The position numbers were made by a program, and so were the translations under genes. From positions 1,178,001 through 1,242,000 of the forward strand of contig NZ_CP132744.1 in the NCBI RefSeq assembly GCF_037477895.1: a stretch of DNA of 64,000 bases. The letters run 5' to 3'. Shown piece by piece: positions 45,201 through 55,500 of this stretch; the stretch's first letter is position 1; each line of letters opens with the position of its first letter. Origin of the DNA: Mycetohabitans endofungorum (lineage in GTDB: Bacteria; Pseudomonadota; Gammaproteobacteria; Burkholderiales; Burkholderiaceae). The notes under the pieces were generated by a model that was not told the origin of the DNA, made no database searches, and saw only the letters and a program-made list of their open reading frames with translations.

Positions 45201-46372
45201 AAATCAGTCGGTTGGAGCAGGCTTGGCGGCAATTGGTAGTTCACCATCCGATGCTGCGCGCCCGGATTCTGTCCAGCGGAACCCAGCAGTTCATGGAAGC
45301 GGCGCCACCACTGCAACTCGAACTGAGCGAGCAAGGCGTTGATGTGGCTCAGATCGCCGATGAGATGCTCGGTCGGGTAACAGCGCTGGGGGATTGGCCC
45401 TACGCCGAATTGCGAGTCAGCCCGCTGGACGGGCGGTGCAGCCTGGTGCATTTATCGGTGGACCTGCTGATTGCCGACCTTCCCAGTCGGGATCTGTTGA
45501 TTCGCCAGTTGCTGGACCTCTACTACGGTCGTCCGCCGGCACCGTTGTCAATTAATTTTGGTGGTTATATTAAAGCGCTTGGACAATACAGGCGTTCGCC
45601 AGCAGCGCAAAACGCCGCTGCGTATTGGCAAGAAAAATTCCGTCTGCTGCCGCAGGGGCCGGTGGTGAACGACAAGCATGCCCAGGGTCGGTATCTAGGC
45701 TACGAGCACCGCCTTGATTGCTGGCCGGCGCTACGTCACCGCATCGCGCAGGCCGGCATTTCAGCGGACGCGCTACTGATTTCTGCCTATGCATGGAGTA
45801 TTGCCGAGCATAGCAGCAAGCAGGCTTTTACTTTGGTGGCGCCAGGCTGGCACAGGCCTGCGGTACACGCTGAGATCAACGCGCTGGTCGGTGACTTCAC
45901 GACTTTGAGTTGGATCGACTTTAACGACGAACCGATGACTTTCATTGAGCGGGTTCGGCGTTGTGAACGGATCTTCACTGAAGATCAACGCCACGGCGCA
46001 ATCAGCGGCTTGCAGGCGCTGCGTAAGGTGGCAACGGATAAGCACCGACCGCGGAAGCTGAATTTTCCGGTAGTTTTTACCCGGCTCAATCCGCAAGGGC
46101 CATTGGAGCTACCAGCCGGAACGAGGTTGGCCAAGAGCGCGAGTCGCACGCATGGGGTGGCGTTGGACAATCTCAGCATTGAGCATCAAGACGTGTTGTT
46201 GATCCACTGGGATCTCGCGGCCGACTGCTTAGCGCCAGCAAAGGTCGAGGCGATGTTTGCTGACTACTGCCGGTTGCTCGCGGCGTTGGCCGATGACGAT
46301 AGCCTGTGGACGGTACAGGAGCCTCAACTGGCGACAACGCTAGCCGCAGGTGAACAACCAGTCATGATTTGA
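39278..46372 (+). CDS. rhiA: Hybrid PKS-NRPS RhiA: GNAT loading-ACP-KS-ACP-HC-HC
   Basis: A 2364-residue trans-AT megasynthase. Residues 1-460 form an adaptor-like region (winged-helix-like start, QPFEFEQFVPTTS). A GNAT domain follows (REYRIRYATVDDLPALLRLE, VQIQSLNILPAHQYSGYGDQ), which in related loading modules decarboxylates malonyl to acetyl. ACP1 carries its phosphopantetheine Ser at ~717 (LGLDSADL). The KS (790-1205) has Cys943, His1078 (in HGVG, not HGTG) and His1120. ACP2 has Ser ~1415 (LGLNSLAA). Heterocyclisation domain HC1 has D1607ELVVD1612 and HC2 has D2062LLIAD2067. The protein should deliver acetyl to serine bound on RhiB and cyclise it to a methyloxazoline. The start is uncertain: 39278 lacks a good ribosome-binding site and ATGs at 39290 and 39293 are alternatives. 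Confidence 0.9.
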   Translation: MEILMMVTFTDHLFFLSIVLSLESRRLVSRRGIGQPFEFEQFVPTTSVNVGPLRVAFDGLKAFGWLSQSSDDEYFFLNRAYAAQALPDRIDELFAWLAPEREPVKEDLSQLSCWLSLSALDWNLQCPALIRSLDDLLALALLRRMALSDAIDHSTGRVAPQHIDSGRISPKLVRQLTDFMLTRQWIQSGGEQGLTLNPTRRQRLSEWLSEPFLAYCASLPSTLDDVLFGKGERWVAASRWLKEAGERQIWRGDPPALEQLLSTIFDEQPLATQPDWIVEFGRRSNCSLDDVWQWIRQHTARGKVLDSLPLRLLVLDDAVWGDLAALRRRLEDAGVGASERVLWLGVGQQNLEEPGTTPVPPSQRVPQRFYIRSNGLAADGASVMGGLQAQFDCLAALASSHLVVLSESHWRPGGALADRFAYHYGVEAAHYLMALAGAGLFANPGMLHKLPRDRADCDATLGCYQTREYRIRYATVDDLPALLRLEKACWPEGARVDEPILRRRLSQWSAGQLALELDGEVVGVIYSQRITKIDGLFGVNFATVDQLFHTEGSIVQIQSLNILPAHQYSGYGDQLLEFMLQYCTVLNGVDTVVGVTRCKDYPKHRPIPLGDYIHSRDERGVLLDPVLRFHELHGARIERLVAGYRPADHDNSGYGVLVHYDLASRQRQALQLTTAPAALPTVSIDDAVRHGVNRCLGQPEDSRLSPRHSLMELGLDSADLLALGEQLGPMFGLTLEPTFFFRHNSIDKIVAALKERLEGPAPSSSGSNVLHPKPTNTSPQKTPSTSIEDHDDFAIIGISGCFPGGELEDFWAAVRSGVSQIREAPAGRANAGSLGGYIDDIDCFDHSFFGVSAAEAALMDPQQRLLLQHAWLALEDAGIPAAQLARSATGVFIAAAPSEYRGVVEIPKDSPFLLTSSSACMYANRVSYLLDLCGPSEYCNTACSSALVALHRAMQAIRAGECRQALIGAVNLLLSPDETAGYRLMDFLSAHGQTRSFQAGADGYVRSEGVGVLLLKPLADAERDGDHIYLKLKGSGVCHGGRGASLTAPNQDSMKAAIVAAYRRANVEPNSVSYVEAHGVGSLLGDAIEIAAIQAARAELSDDDHDVPWTVSTLKPVIGHCELAFGMAALFKVIDAVAQRQLPGIPGYTQLNPAITLDPCQLRLQADSHPWPALKDANGVALPRRASINGYGFGGVNAHLVVEEYIAPQRTIQDDVGPQLILLSSRDAAQLAEQAARLSRYIVQRPNLCLADIAYTLQVGRTAMACRWTCVVDSIASLQQQLDALNRAPMNAITMLDADTVAIDPLQAGIGDEVDRALARCDLQVLAGYWRQGVELDWLKLSRPGEVRRIRLPGYVFAKVRHWLPPRQAVAACQKSEGVAQPQGFRQILAELLGCEPAALEGGESRSLASLGLNSLAAVGLKAKLEQQLQLSVSLAQLSPYLSLGEVETHLAALAGQGDNHPVPQLQTAPTDQWQPFALNDIQQSFLSGRKLLAETERVGCHIYLEFDWPDLEVYRLNQAWNRLMSRHEMLRVKLLDDGRQQIRESASYRIKARDLRRIDTAGRELALAAIRASMSHNVYLPGQEPLFEIRVSLLDQQRSRVHLSIDELVVDATSLDLLLQQWLMLYRDPAAQLPDHGLSFRDYQLSLEAFKQSPRYQRDLQYWVDKLAQMPPGLCLPKAQRPAGRQRRRLASTLEPSRWLRLKQQSDALQISGTALLLTLFGLTLRQANAGNAFSLISTFYNRFPIHPAVDYLVGPFISTHFFAFAGAAEETLAELAQRVQRQLLEDIDHISVSGVAALREARRRSGKQLHFSGGEVVFTSMLNNPVIGSADSFGDAQHYCVTQTPQINLDHQLRERGGALSFSWDVAIDCYPDGMIDQLFSDYCHLLHKLADDDVDWQAVKTGELVGRLAVAEHPLPVPTTGHTGPFILASGEPPKTPFALTDQQQAYAFSRSLYPKQSSSHLYMAVAIEDIEISRLEQAWRQLVVHHPMLRARILSSGTQQFMEAAPPLQLELSEQGVDVAQIADEMLGRVTALGDWPYAELRVSPLDGRCSLVHLSVDLLIADLPSRDLLIRQLLDLYYGRPPAPLSINFGGYIKALGQYRRSPAAQNAAAYWQEKFRLLPQGPVVNDKHAQGRYLGYEHRLDCWPALRHRIAQAGISADALLISAYAWSIAEHSSKQAFTLVAPGWHRPAVHAEINALVGDFTTLSWIDFNDEPMTFIERVRRCERIFTEDQRHGAISGLQALRKVATDKHRPRKLNFPVVFTRLNPQGPLELPAGTRLAKSASRTHGVALDNLSIEHQDVLLIHWDLAADCLAPAKVEAMFADYCRLLAALADDDSLWTVQEPQLATTLAAGEQPVMI

Positions 46373-46544
46373 ATCGCACCGCCACTCTACATTTAGACAC
46401 GGACTCAAGTCGCAGCGGAAGTTGCCCTAGTTTGGCTGCAAGGGCGTGAAGTGACAGACACGGCTTGACGAATGACAGCTAGCAGAGCAACCAGCGGCAT
46501 TGCCCGGACATGATTGCTGTGCACAATGACCAGGATAGTAATTC

Positions 46545-49500
46545 GTGAACAAACAAGACAGTAAGGCCCTTTCCGGTCGGAACGATACTCACAACGCATA
46601 CCCACTGGACAAGTGCTTGCAGCAGTTGATCGAAGCGCAGGTCGAACGCAGTCCGGACGCGGTGGCGGTTCGTTTTGAAGGTCAGACCTTAAGCTATCGC
46701 GAGTTAAACCGGCAAGCTAATCGGCTAGCTCACTACCTGCGGGAGCTGGGAATCGGGCCAGATAGTCTGGTGGGCGTTCAGATGGAGCGCTCAGTAGAGC
46801 TGATCATTGCGCTGCTGGCGATTATGAAGGCCGGTGGCGCTTATTTGCCGCTGGATCCCGGCTATCCCGATGAGCGATTGGCGTTGATCATTGAAGACGC
46901 TGCGGTGACAGTGCTGCTGACGCAGCAGCGTTTTCGTGAACGGCTGGCGGGATATGATGGCGAAGTGCTTTGCTTGGACGAGGCTAATCAACAAGCGCTG
47001 TCTGGCAATGAGACTAATCCTGTGCCAATCAATGGCCCCGATGATTTAGCCTATATCATCTACACGTCGGGCTCTACCGGCCGGCCTAAAGGCTGCATGC
47101 TGCCGCATAAGGCGATTTGTAATCGTCTGCTGTGGATGCAGCGCCATTATGATGTTGGCTCAGCCGATCGGATCTTACAAAAAACACCCTTTACTTTTGA
47201 TGTCTCAGTCTGGGAACTGTTTTTGCCGCTGCTCAGCGGTGCTTGCTTAGTCATAGCCAAGCCGGAAGGCCACAAGGACGCGCATTACCTGGTGGAGGTC
47301 ATTCAAGCGGAGCAGATTACGATCTGCCATTTTGTGCCTTCGATGCTGCGCTTTTTCCTCAAGCATCCAGCAGTCTCCGAATGCGTATCGCTGCAGAAAG
47401 TATTCGTTAGCGGCGAGGCGCTGACTCACGACTTGCTACTCCAGTTTCGCCAACTGCTGAGCGCCGAATTACATAACTTATATGGTCCGACCGAAGCGGC
47501 GGTGGACGTGACCTATTGGCGTGGTGAGCCGCGAGAAGACCAGATCGTGCCAATCGGTCGGGCTATCGATAATATCCAGATATATATTCTGGATAGCGAA
47601 GCAAAGCCGGTAGCGGCCGGTGAAACTGGCGAGCTGTGTATCGGTGGTGTCGGCCTGGCTCGAGGCTATCTCAATCGGCCTGAGTTGACGGCTGAAAAGT
47701 TTATCCGCGATCCGTTCTCTAGTGAGGCCGGCGCCAGGCTATACCGTACAGGTGATAAAGCCCGTTTCCTCAGTAATGGTGAGATCGAGCTGCTTGGCCG
47801 TTTCGATTCGCAGGTCAAGTTGCGAGGCTTTCGCATTGAGCTGGGCGAGATCGAAAGCGCACTGAAAAGCCATCCAGCGATCGATGATGCGGCGGTGCTG
47901 GTCAAGGACCCGAGTTCAGCAGATCCCAAACTAGTGGCTTTTGTGGTAGCGCAGGGGTTAGACAAGAAAGCGGTACGGGACTTCGTTAAAACTCGCTTGC
48001 CGGAGTACATGGTGCCCAATCTGGTCAGCTTTATTGACCAGGTTCCCGTGACCGTCCACGGCAAAGCGGATCGCAAGGCGCTGCTCACGGGTGACGTGGA
48101 GGCGACGGCCCAACCGCACAGGCAAGTGATTAATCCGCAGGCGCTGACCGCCTGGCTGCAGCAGTATTTTATCGAGGCGCTCGGCGTCGACGAACTGGCG
48201 GTCGATGACGATCTTTTCGATCAAGGCGCAACCTCCTTTACGTTGGTGCAAGCAGTCCATAGCATCCAGCAGCAGCATCAGGTGACGCTGCCAGTCGATG
48301 TGTTTCTGGAGCATCCGACCATCGCTGCGGTGAGCGCTTATATTCTTGATGCTAAAGGCATAACGGCTGACGAGGTGGAGCCAGAGCCAGAGCCGCTGAG
48401 CGCTGCACCGGCTTGCCAATCAACGGTCAATGGTTCCATCTCGTTAGAAAAAGTCAGCTTTGATCCTCAGGCATACTGGCGACCGACTAGGGGGGCATCT
48501 GCGAATCTTGAACGGCTTGGACGCCTGCTGTCGCTGCTACGAGAGGTGCCGCTAGACGGCCACGGCAAGTACCTCTATTCGTCAGCGGGTGGCTTGAATG
48601 CGGTCCAGTGCTATCTGTATGTGGCCGAGGAGCGGATCGACGGCTTGGCTGGCGGCGTCTACTATTACCAACCGCAGCTTAATCGCCTGCTGCCTGTTAG
48701 CGTACCGGCCAAGCTGGATCCACAGACGTTGCCAATAGGGCAACGCGCGCAGCTGGCCGAGGCTGGCTTTGCACTATTTTTGATCGCCGAAAATGACGCG
48801 ATCGCGCCAATCTACAATAAAGCATCACCCTTCTTGCTGGTGCTCGAGGCGGGTTATATTGAGCAGCTATTGTTGTCCCGCCAGCGCGACTTTAACATCG
48901 CGTTGACCCCGGCCTACGGCGTAGATTTTGCGGCGATTGCCGGGTTGTTTAAGTTACGGCCGAGCCACCGGTTCCTGCATTGCCTGATTGAGGGCGTGGC
49001 GCCGGCCGCCCTGGCTGAGGAGGGGCAAGCACTGAATGATCATTGGCGTCAGTCTGGTCCTCTGTTTGCTGATTTTCTCAGTGAGAAAAATAACGGTTTT
49101 GCGTTACCCACCCGGGAGGAATTGGCTCAACTGCACGAAGAACAGCGCCAGATCCGCCATGACTTGCCGGAGCAGGGTGACGGCGTTATCGAGCTGTGCG
49201 CAGAGCCGATCAGTGCTGACGCCTTGCGGCTGCGGGCCGCCAAGCGGCAATACTGTGATGGGCCGCTGAATTTAGGCCAGCTGAGCCGGCTGTTGAACCT
49301 GTTGCGGGCCGATCAGGACAACGGGCGGTTGTACCACACCGATGCCAGGTTAGCGCTGAAAATTTATTTGCACGTTGCTGAACAAAGCGTACAGCAAGGC
49401 TGCCAGGGACCATGTCTGCCCGCCGGGATATACCGCTACGATGGCGACAGCCATAGCTTAGCGCGGGTTAGCGACGGCGATCTATCGGCAATCAGCAGTT

Positions 49501-52500
49501 GCTATACGCCGTTTAACCGTAAGCACGCTCATCAGGCACGGCTGCGCATTTTTATCGTCGCCGGTCGCGCTACGGCCTACGGTGATGAAAGCCGTTATTT
49601 TAATTTGCTTCAAGCGGGCAGAATCGGTCAGCTACTGCTGGAAAAACAAGGTGAGTTCGGCATTGGCCTGTGCCCGATCGGATCGATGTATTTCAACAAG
49701 ATCCGTGATGCGTTCGATTTGAATGACGACGATGAGTTGGTGCACAGCTTTGTGGGCGGTGCGGTGACGCAATCACTGCCCGCTGACTGGCCGCGGCTGG
49801 AAATTCACGGCATCGGCGAATCCGCTCAAGTCGCTCACGCGTCGACGCATGGGAGCAACGGGCACTTGTCGACCCGAGCGGTCGATGGGCGCTGCAATGG
49901 CGATGCGATGGCGATCGTCGGGATCAGCGGCCGCTATCCCGGCGCCGCGAACCCGGATGAGCTATGGCAAAACTTGAGCGCTGGCCGCGCGAGCATCGCC
50001 ACATTGAGTCGCGAAGCGTTAATTGACGGCAGCGACGAGGCGAGCGATTCGCCACAGTGGGCAGTGGGCGCACTGGCGGGCAAGCAGTTGTTTGATCCAT
50101 TGCTGTTCAAAATTACGCCGGCTGAGGCGAAAACGCTCGATCCTCAGGAGCGTTTGTTCTTGCAAGCGGTTTGGCACTGTCTGGAAAGTAGCGGCTATAC
50201 CGCTGCGAGCCTGCGGCGGCAGGCCGAGCGCATTGGCGTGTTTGTCGGCGCAATGTGGGGCGATTACGAGCATCATCGGCCGACTGAACAAGGCGAGCGG
50301 GCCACCTCGTTCCTGTCGGCGATCGCCAACCGTGTGTCTTTCTTCAACGATTTTAATGGTCCCAGCGTCGCTTTCGATACGTCATGCTCGTCGGCGATGA
50401 CTGCGTTGCATTTCGCTTGCAACAGTATTCGCCAAGGCGAGTGCCACGCAGCGATTGTCGGTGGCGTCAACTTGATCAGCCATCCATCGCATCTCGAGCT
50501 GCTGACTTCACTGAAGCTGTTATCCGACGATAGCCAATCTTATCCGTTTGGCCGCCATGCCAACGGATGGGTGGCTGGCGAAGGTGTCGGCGCGCTGTTG
50601 ATTAGGCCACTCGAGGACGCCACGCGGGATGGCGATTCCATTTTCGGCGTTATCCGTGCAACGGCGATCAGCCATAGCGGTAAGACTTTCCGTTACGGAG
50701 CGCCCAATGCCGATAGCCACGCTCTGTCGATGCGTCGAGTGCTACAACAGGCGGGATTGTCTGCTGACGAGATCGGTTATGTCGAAGCCGCGGCCCCCGG
50801 CGCCAGCCTGGCGGATGGGGCGGAGTTTGCGGCGATCAGCAACGTGTTCGGTGCTCGTCGTAGCGATGCGCCGCTATTGGTAGGATCAATCAAAGCCAAT
50901 ATCGGCCACCTCGAATCAGCGTCGGCACTGTCGCAGATCACCAAAGTGCTGATGCAGTTGAAACACCGGCAGATCGCGCCGACGCTCGGTTGTAATCCGC
51001 TCAGTCCGATGATTTGTTTGAACGACAATCATCTTGCCATCGCCGATCAGCTGAGCGACTGGCAGGGACCGCAGCGCGCGCTAATTAATGCTTTTGGCGC
51101 TAGCGGATCGGGTGGCCATCTGATTCTCGAGGCGCCGCCACAACAGGCCGCTGTGCGGCAAAGCGACGGGCCCTGGCTGTTCCCGTTTGCCGCTGCGAGT
51201 GACGAGCAGCTTGATCAATTGGTTTCAGCGTTTGCTGACGATATGCAAGCTGGCCGGTTTGGCGACGCCAGCCTGGGGGATATCAGCTATACCTTATGTG
51301 TCGGCCGAGTCGCGCTCAACCATCGCCTGGCGGTCGTAGCCGATAGCCGAGACGAGTTGGTGGAGCGACTGAAAGGTCAACATTCGGAGATGCCGCTGCG
51401 CGGCAGTCTCAAAAAAGAGCCGCAGTCTAGCCGTATTGAAAAGGATCTTCGGGGATTGGACCGCCAGGCGTTGACAGCGATTGCCGGCCAATGGGTCGCT
51501 GGACAGAGCAGCTTAGCGCAGATTGCTCGGCATCACCATCGTCGGGTGGCGTTGACGGCTTATCCGTTTGCGGCTATCGATTGCCATATCGCTGCGTCGG
51601 CAAACAGCGCTTGCGCCGAGATGTTGCGCAACGAGGCGTTGCAGCCAGAAAACGAGGCGTCGCAGCTAGAACAAGATAAGGCGCTGCGACGGGCGCTGGA
51701 AAGCCATATCAAGCGCCATTTCTCACAGGTATCGGCGATTCCTGAGAGTAGCCTCGATTGTGACGACACCTTCGATCGTTACGGCTTGACGTCGCTCATG
51801 ATCACCACGCTCAACCAACGCTTGGCCCAGGAGTTTGGCGAGCTATCGGCGACTCTATTCTTCGAGTACCAAAGCATCGCTGCGCTGGCGGGCTATTTTG
51901 TGGCTGAGCATCCGGTGCGCAGCAGGCAATTACTCGGGATTCAGGCGACGCAGCCCATCCTAGCCGCCAGAGCGCAACAGCAGACACGCGTAACAGCATG
52001 GCGACGCTATGATCGTAGTGAACGAAATGAGCCGATCGCCATCATTGGCTTGGCCGGTCGGTTCCCGGGCGCGGCGGATATCGACAGTTTTTGGAACAAC
52101 CTCAAAAACGGTGTCGATAGTATCAGCGAGATACCCACCGAGCGTTGGGAGCACAGCAAATATTACAGCCGCGACCGCAGTTTAAAAGGCAAGATCCACA
52201 CCAAGTGGGGCGGCTTTATCGACGACATCGATCGTTTTGATCCGCTCTTTTTCAATATTTCGCCGCGGGATGCCGAGCGGATGGATCCTCAAGAGCGGAT
52301 CTTTCTCGAAACCGCCTGGCGCACGCTCGAAGACGCCGGCTACGATCGAGCTGGGCTGCGACGTCATTACCAGGGTGAAATGGGGGTATTTGTCGGTGTG
52401 ATGCACGGCGAATACTTGCTTTATACCCGCTCGAGCGCCGCGGACTGTACCGATGATGCGGTCGATTCATCGTTTGGTTCGATCGCCAATCGCGTGTCTT

Positions 52501-55500
52501 ACGTCTTCGACTGCAACGGTCCGAGTATGGCGGTCGACACCATCTGCTCATCGTCGTTGACTGCGCTGCATTTGGCGGTCGAGAGCCTAAGGCGCGGCGA
52601 GTGCCAATTGGCCCTGGCCGGTGGCGTCAACCTATCATTGCATCCGAACAAATATTTCATTCAGTCCCAGCTGACGATGTCGTCTTCTGACGGACGCTGT
52701 CGCAGCTTTGGCGACGGGGGGGACGGTTTTGTGCCCGGCGAGGGGGTGGGAGCGGTGTTGCTCAAGCCGCTGTCCCGAGCCGAAGCCGACGGCGACAACA
52801 TCTATGCGGTGATCCGGGCGACGTCAATTAACCATAACGGTAAGACCCATGGCTACACCGTGCCCAGTCCCCATGCTCAGGGCGCCATGATCGCCGATTC
52901 GCTCGACAAGGCCGGCATGGATCCACGAGAGCTGAGTTATGTCGAGGCTCACGGCACGGGTACAGCACTGGGAGATCCGATAGAAATCACGGGCCTGCAA
53001 TCGGGCTTTACCCGGCGCAGCGCCACGCTGGGTAGCGAAATGGTGCCGGCACAACACTGCGCGGTTGGCTCAGTCAAATCGAATATTGGGCACTTGGAGT
53101 CAGCCGCGGGCATTGCCGGAATCGCAAAGGTGCTATTGCAGCTTAAGCATCGCCAGTTGGCGCCCTCGTTGCATTCAAAGCGTCTGAATCCCAACATCCC
53201 CTTTGCCGATTCGCCGTTTTATGTCCCTCAACAGTTGCAGGAATGGCGGCGGCCAGTGTTGAACCTCGATGGTCGGGAGCGAGAGTATCCACGTGCGGCT
53301 TCAGTATCGTCTTTCGGATCGGGTGGTTCAAACGGACACGTGATCATTGCCGAGTATATTGCCCCGACTCGGGACGATGACGTCGGCGGGCAGACAACGA
53401 TGATTCCTTTGTCCGCAAGGACACCGACTCAATTACGGCAGCAAGTCGAGCAACTGCAACAGTTCCTACATCGGACCGGTGCCGAGCATACGCGGCCGCG
53501 GCTGGCAGATCTGGCCTTTACGCTGCAGCAGGGCAGGGAGCCGATGGACTATCGTCTGGCTTTTATCGCCGAGTCGATCGACCAGTTACAGGACAGACTA
53601 GCGCAAAGCGCCGAGCTACTGGCGAACCAGCCTGAACCGTTCGGCTTCTTTGATGGCATTCATATTGGCCGGGTCAAAGATCATAAGGCGGCAATAGCGG
53701 TGCTCGCCCATGATGAGGATATGGCGGCGACCTTGACCGCCTGGGCCAATAAAGGCAAATATGACAAGCTGCTAGAGCTATGGGTCAAAGGGCTGGCGCT
53801 TGACTGGACGCTATTTGGGCAGCCGAAAGAGTCGGCTAGGCGGATCAGCCTCCCGAGCTACCCCTTTGCTCGCGAACGGATCTGGGTCTCTGGCGAATCC
53901 CACTTCTCGTCGCTAGGACAGCAAAACGGTGAGGGACGGTTGCATCCTTTGCTGCACACCAACGTATCGGATCTGTCGCAGCAGAAATTTATCTCAATAT
54001 TCAACGGCAGAGAGTTCTTCCTGCGGGATCACCGGGTCCGTGACAACAAAGTTTTGCCGGGCGTCGCCTACCTTGAAATGGCGCGCGAGGCAATCCTCCG
54101 CTCGCTGGGGGAGCAGGTGCCAACTGGCGTGCTGAGCTTGCGTAATCTGGTGTGGTTGCAGCCGGTCATGCTCAGTAACCAAAGCGACGACTCAGTTGAA
54201 GTAGAGATCCGTATCGACAGTCTTGACGAACATCGACTGACCTTCGACATTCTCGAGCGCAAGCAGCAGGTGGTGTGCTGCCAAGGCGAAGCAGCTTTTG
54301 TTCAGGATGCCGATGAACCAGCAGAGTCGTTGACTTCGTTGCAAGCGGCGATCGGCGGCCATATGCTTGACGCTGATGCGTTGTACCCGCTGTTCGACAG
54401 CATGCAGATCTACTATGGCCCGTGGCACCGATCGGTGAAATCGCTGCGGATCGACGGCGGCCAAGTGCTGGCGCGAATTGAGCTACCGCAAGCGCTGACC
54501 TCGGATCATAAGCGACTTGTTTTACATCCCAGCTTGATGGATGGCGCTTTGCAGTCGAGCGTCGGCTTGCTCGTCGCGGATCAGCTCGACCAAGGTTTGA
54601 CGCCGCAACTGAAGCATACCTGGGTACCTTTTGCGTTGGCGCAACTACAGTTGAGTGGCGCTGAGCTAGGTGAGCAGATTTGGGCTTGGGTGCGTCCTTG
54701 CGCCGAGCCATCTGAAGCGGGACAATCGACGTTTAATATCGATATTTATAATCAACGAGGCCAACATTGCGCCGCGCTGCGTGAATTTGCTCTACGGGTT
54801 ATGAAAAAGCCGTCACCGCTGGAAGTGATGCTTGAAGATCGGCCACGTAGCGACTGTTATCTGGTGGAAAAGTGGCAGCGTTTTTGCCCCCAAGACCTGA
54901 TTCCGTCTAATGGCCGGCTGCTGCTGGTTGGCAATGATCCCCAGGGCCACAAACAGTTGAGCGTCCGTTATCCGCAAGCTGTTTCATGGTTGTTGGAGGG
55001 TAGTGAGTCTATTGAGCAGCTCACTGAACGGCTGCGCGAAGCCGGACCTATTGAACATCTGGTATGGCTGGCGCCGACAACGTTGGCGCAGGACGAAAGT
55101 CTCGACGGCATGATCTGCGCCCAGCAGCGTGGCGTGCTGGGCTGCTTCCGTTTGATTAAGGCGCTGCTGGCGTTGGCGCTGGATCAGCAGCCACTGACCT
55201 GGACGGTGATCACTCGAGGGGTGTTGACCTTATTCGACGAGGCTGACAGTACTCACCAAACCGTGACCGGGCCGGTGGCGCCGGCGCATGCCAGTGTGCA
55301 CGGATTGATCGGCGTCATGGCCAAGGAATACAGCCACTGGCGGGTGCGGCTGGTGGATCTGCCGGCAGACGACAGTTGGCCCACTGTGGACCCGCTATCG
55401 TTGCCCACGCATCCTCGTGGCGACGCGCTGGCCTGCCGCAACGATGTCTGGTACCGCCAATATCTTGCGCCTTACCTCCCGCTGTCGGAATGGGGCACAA

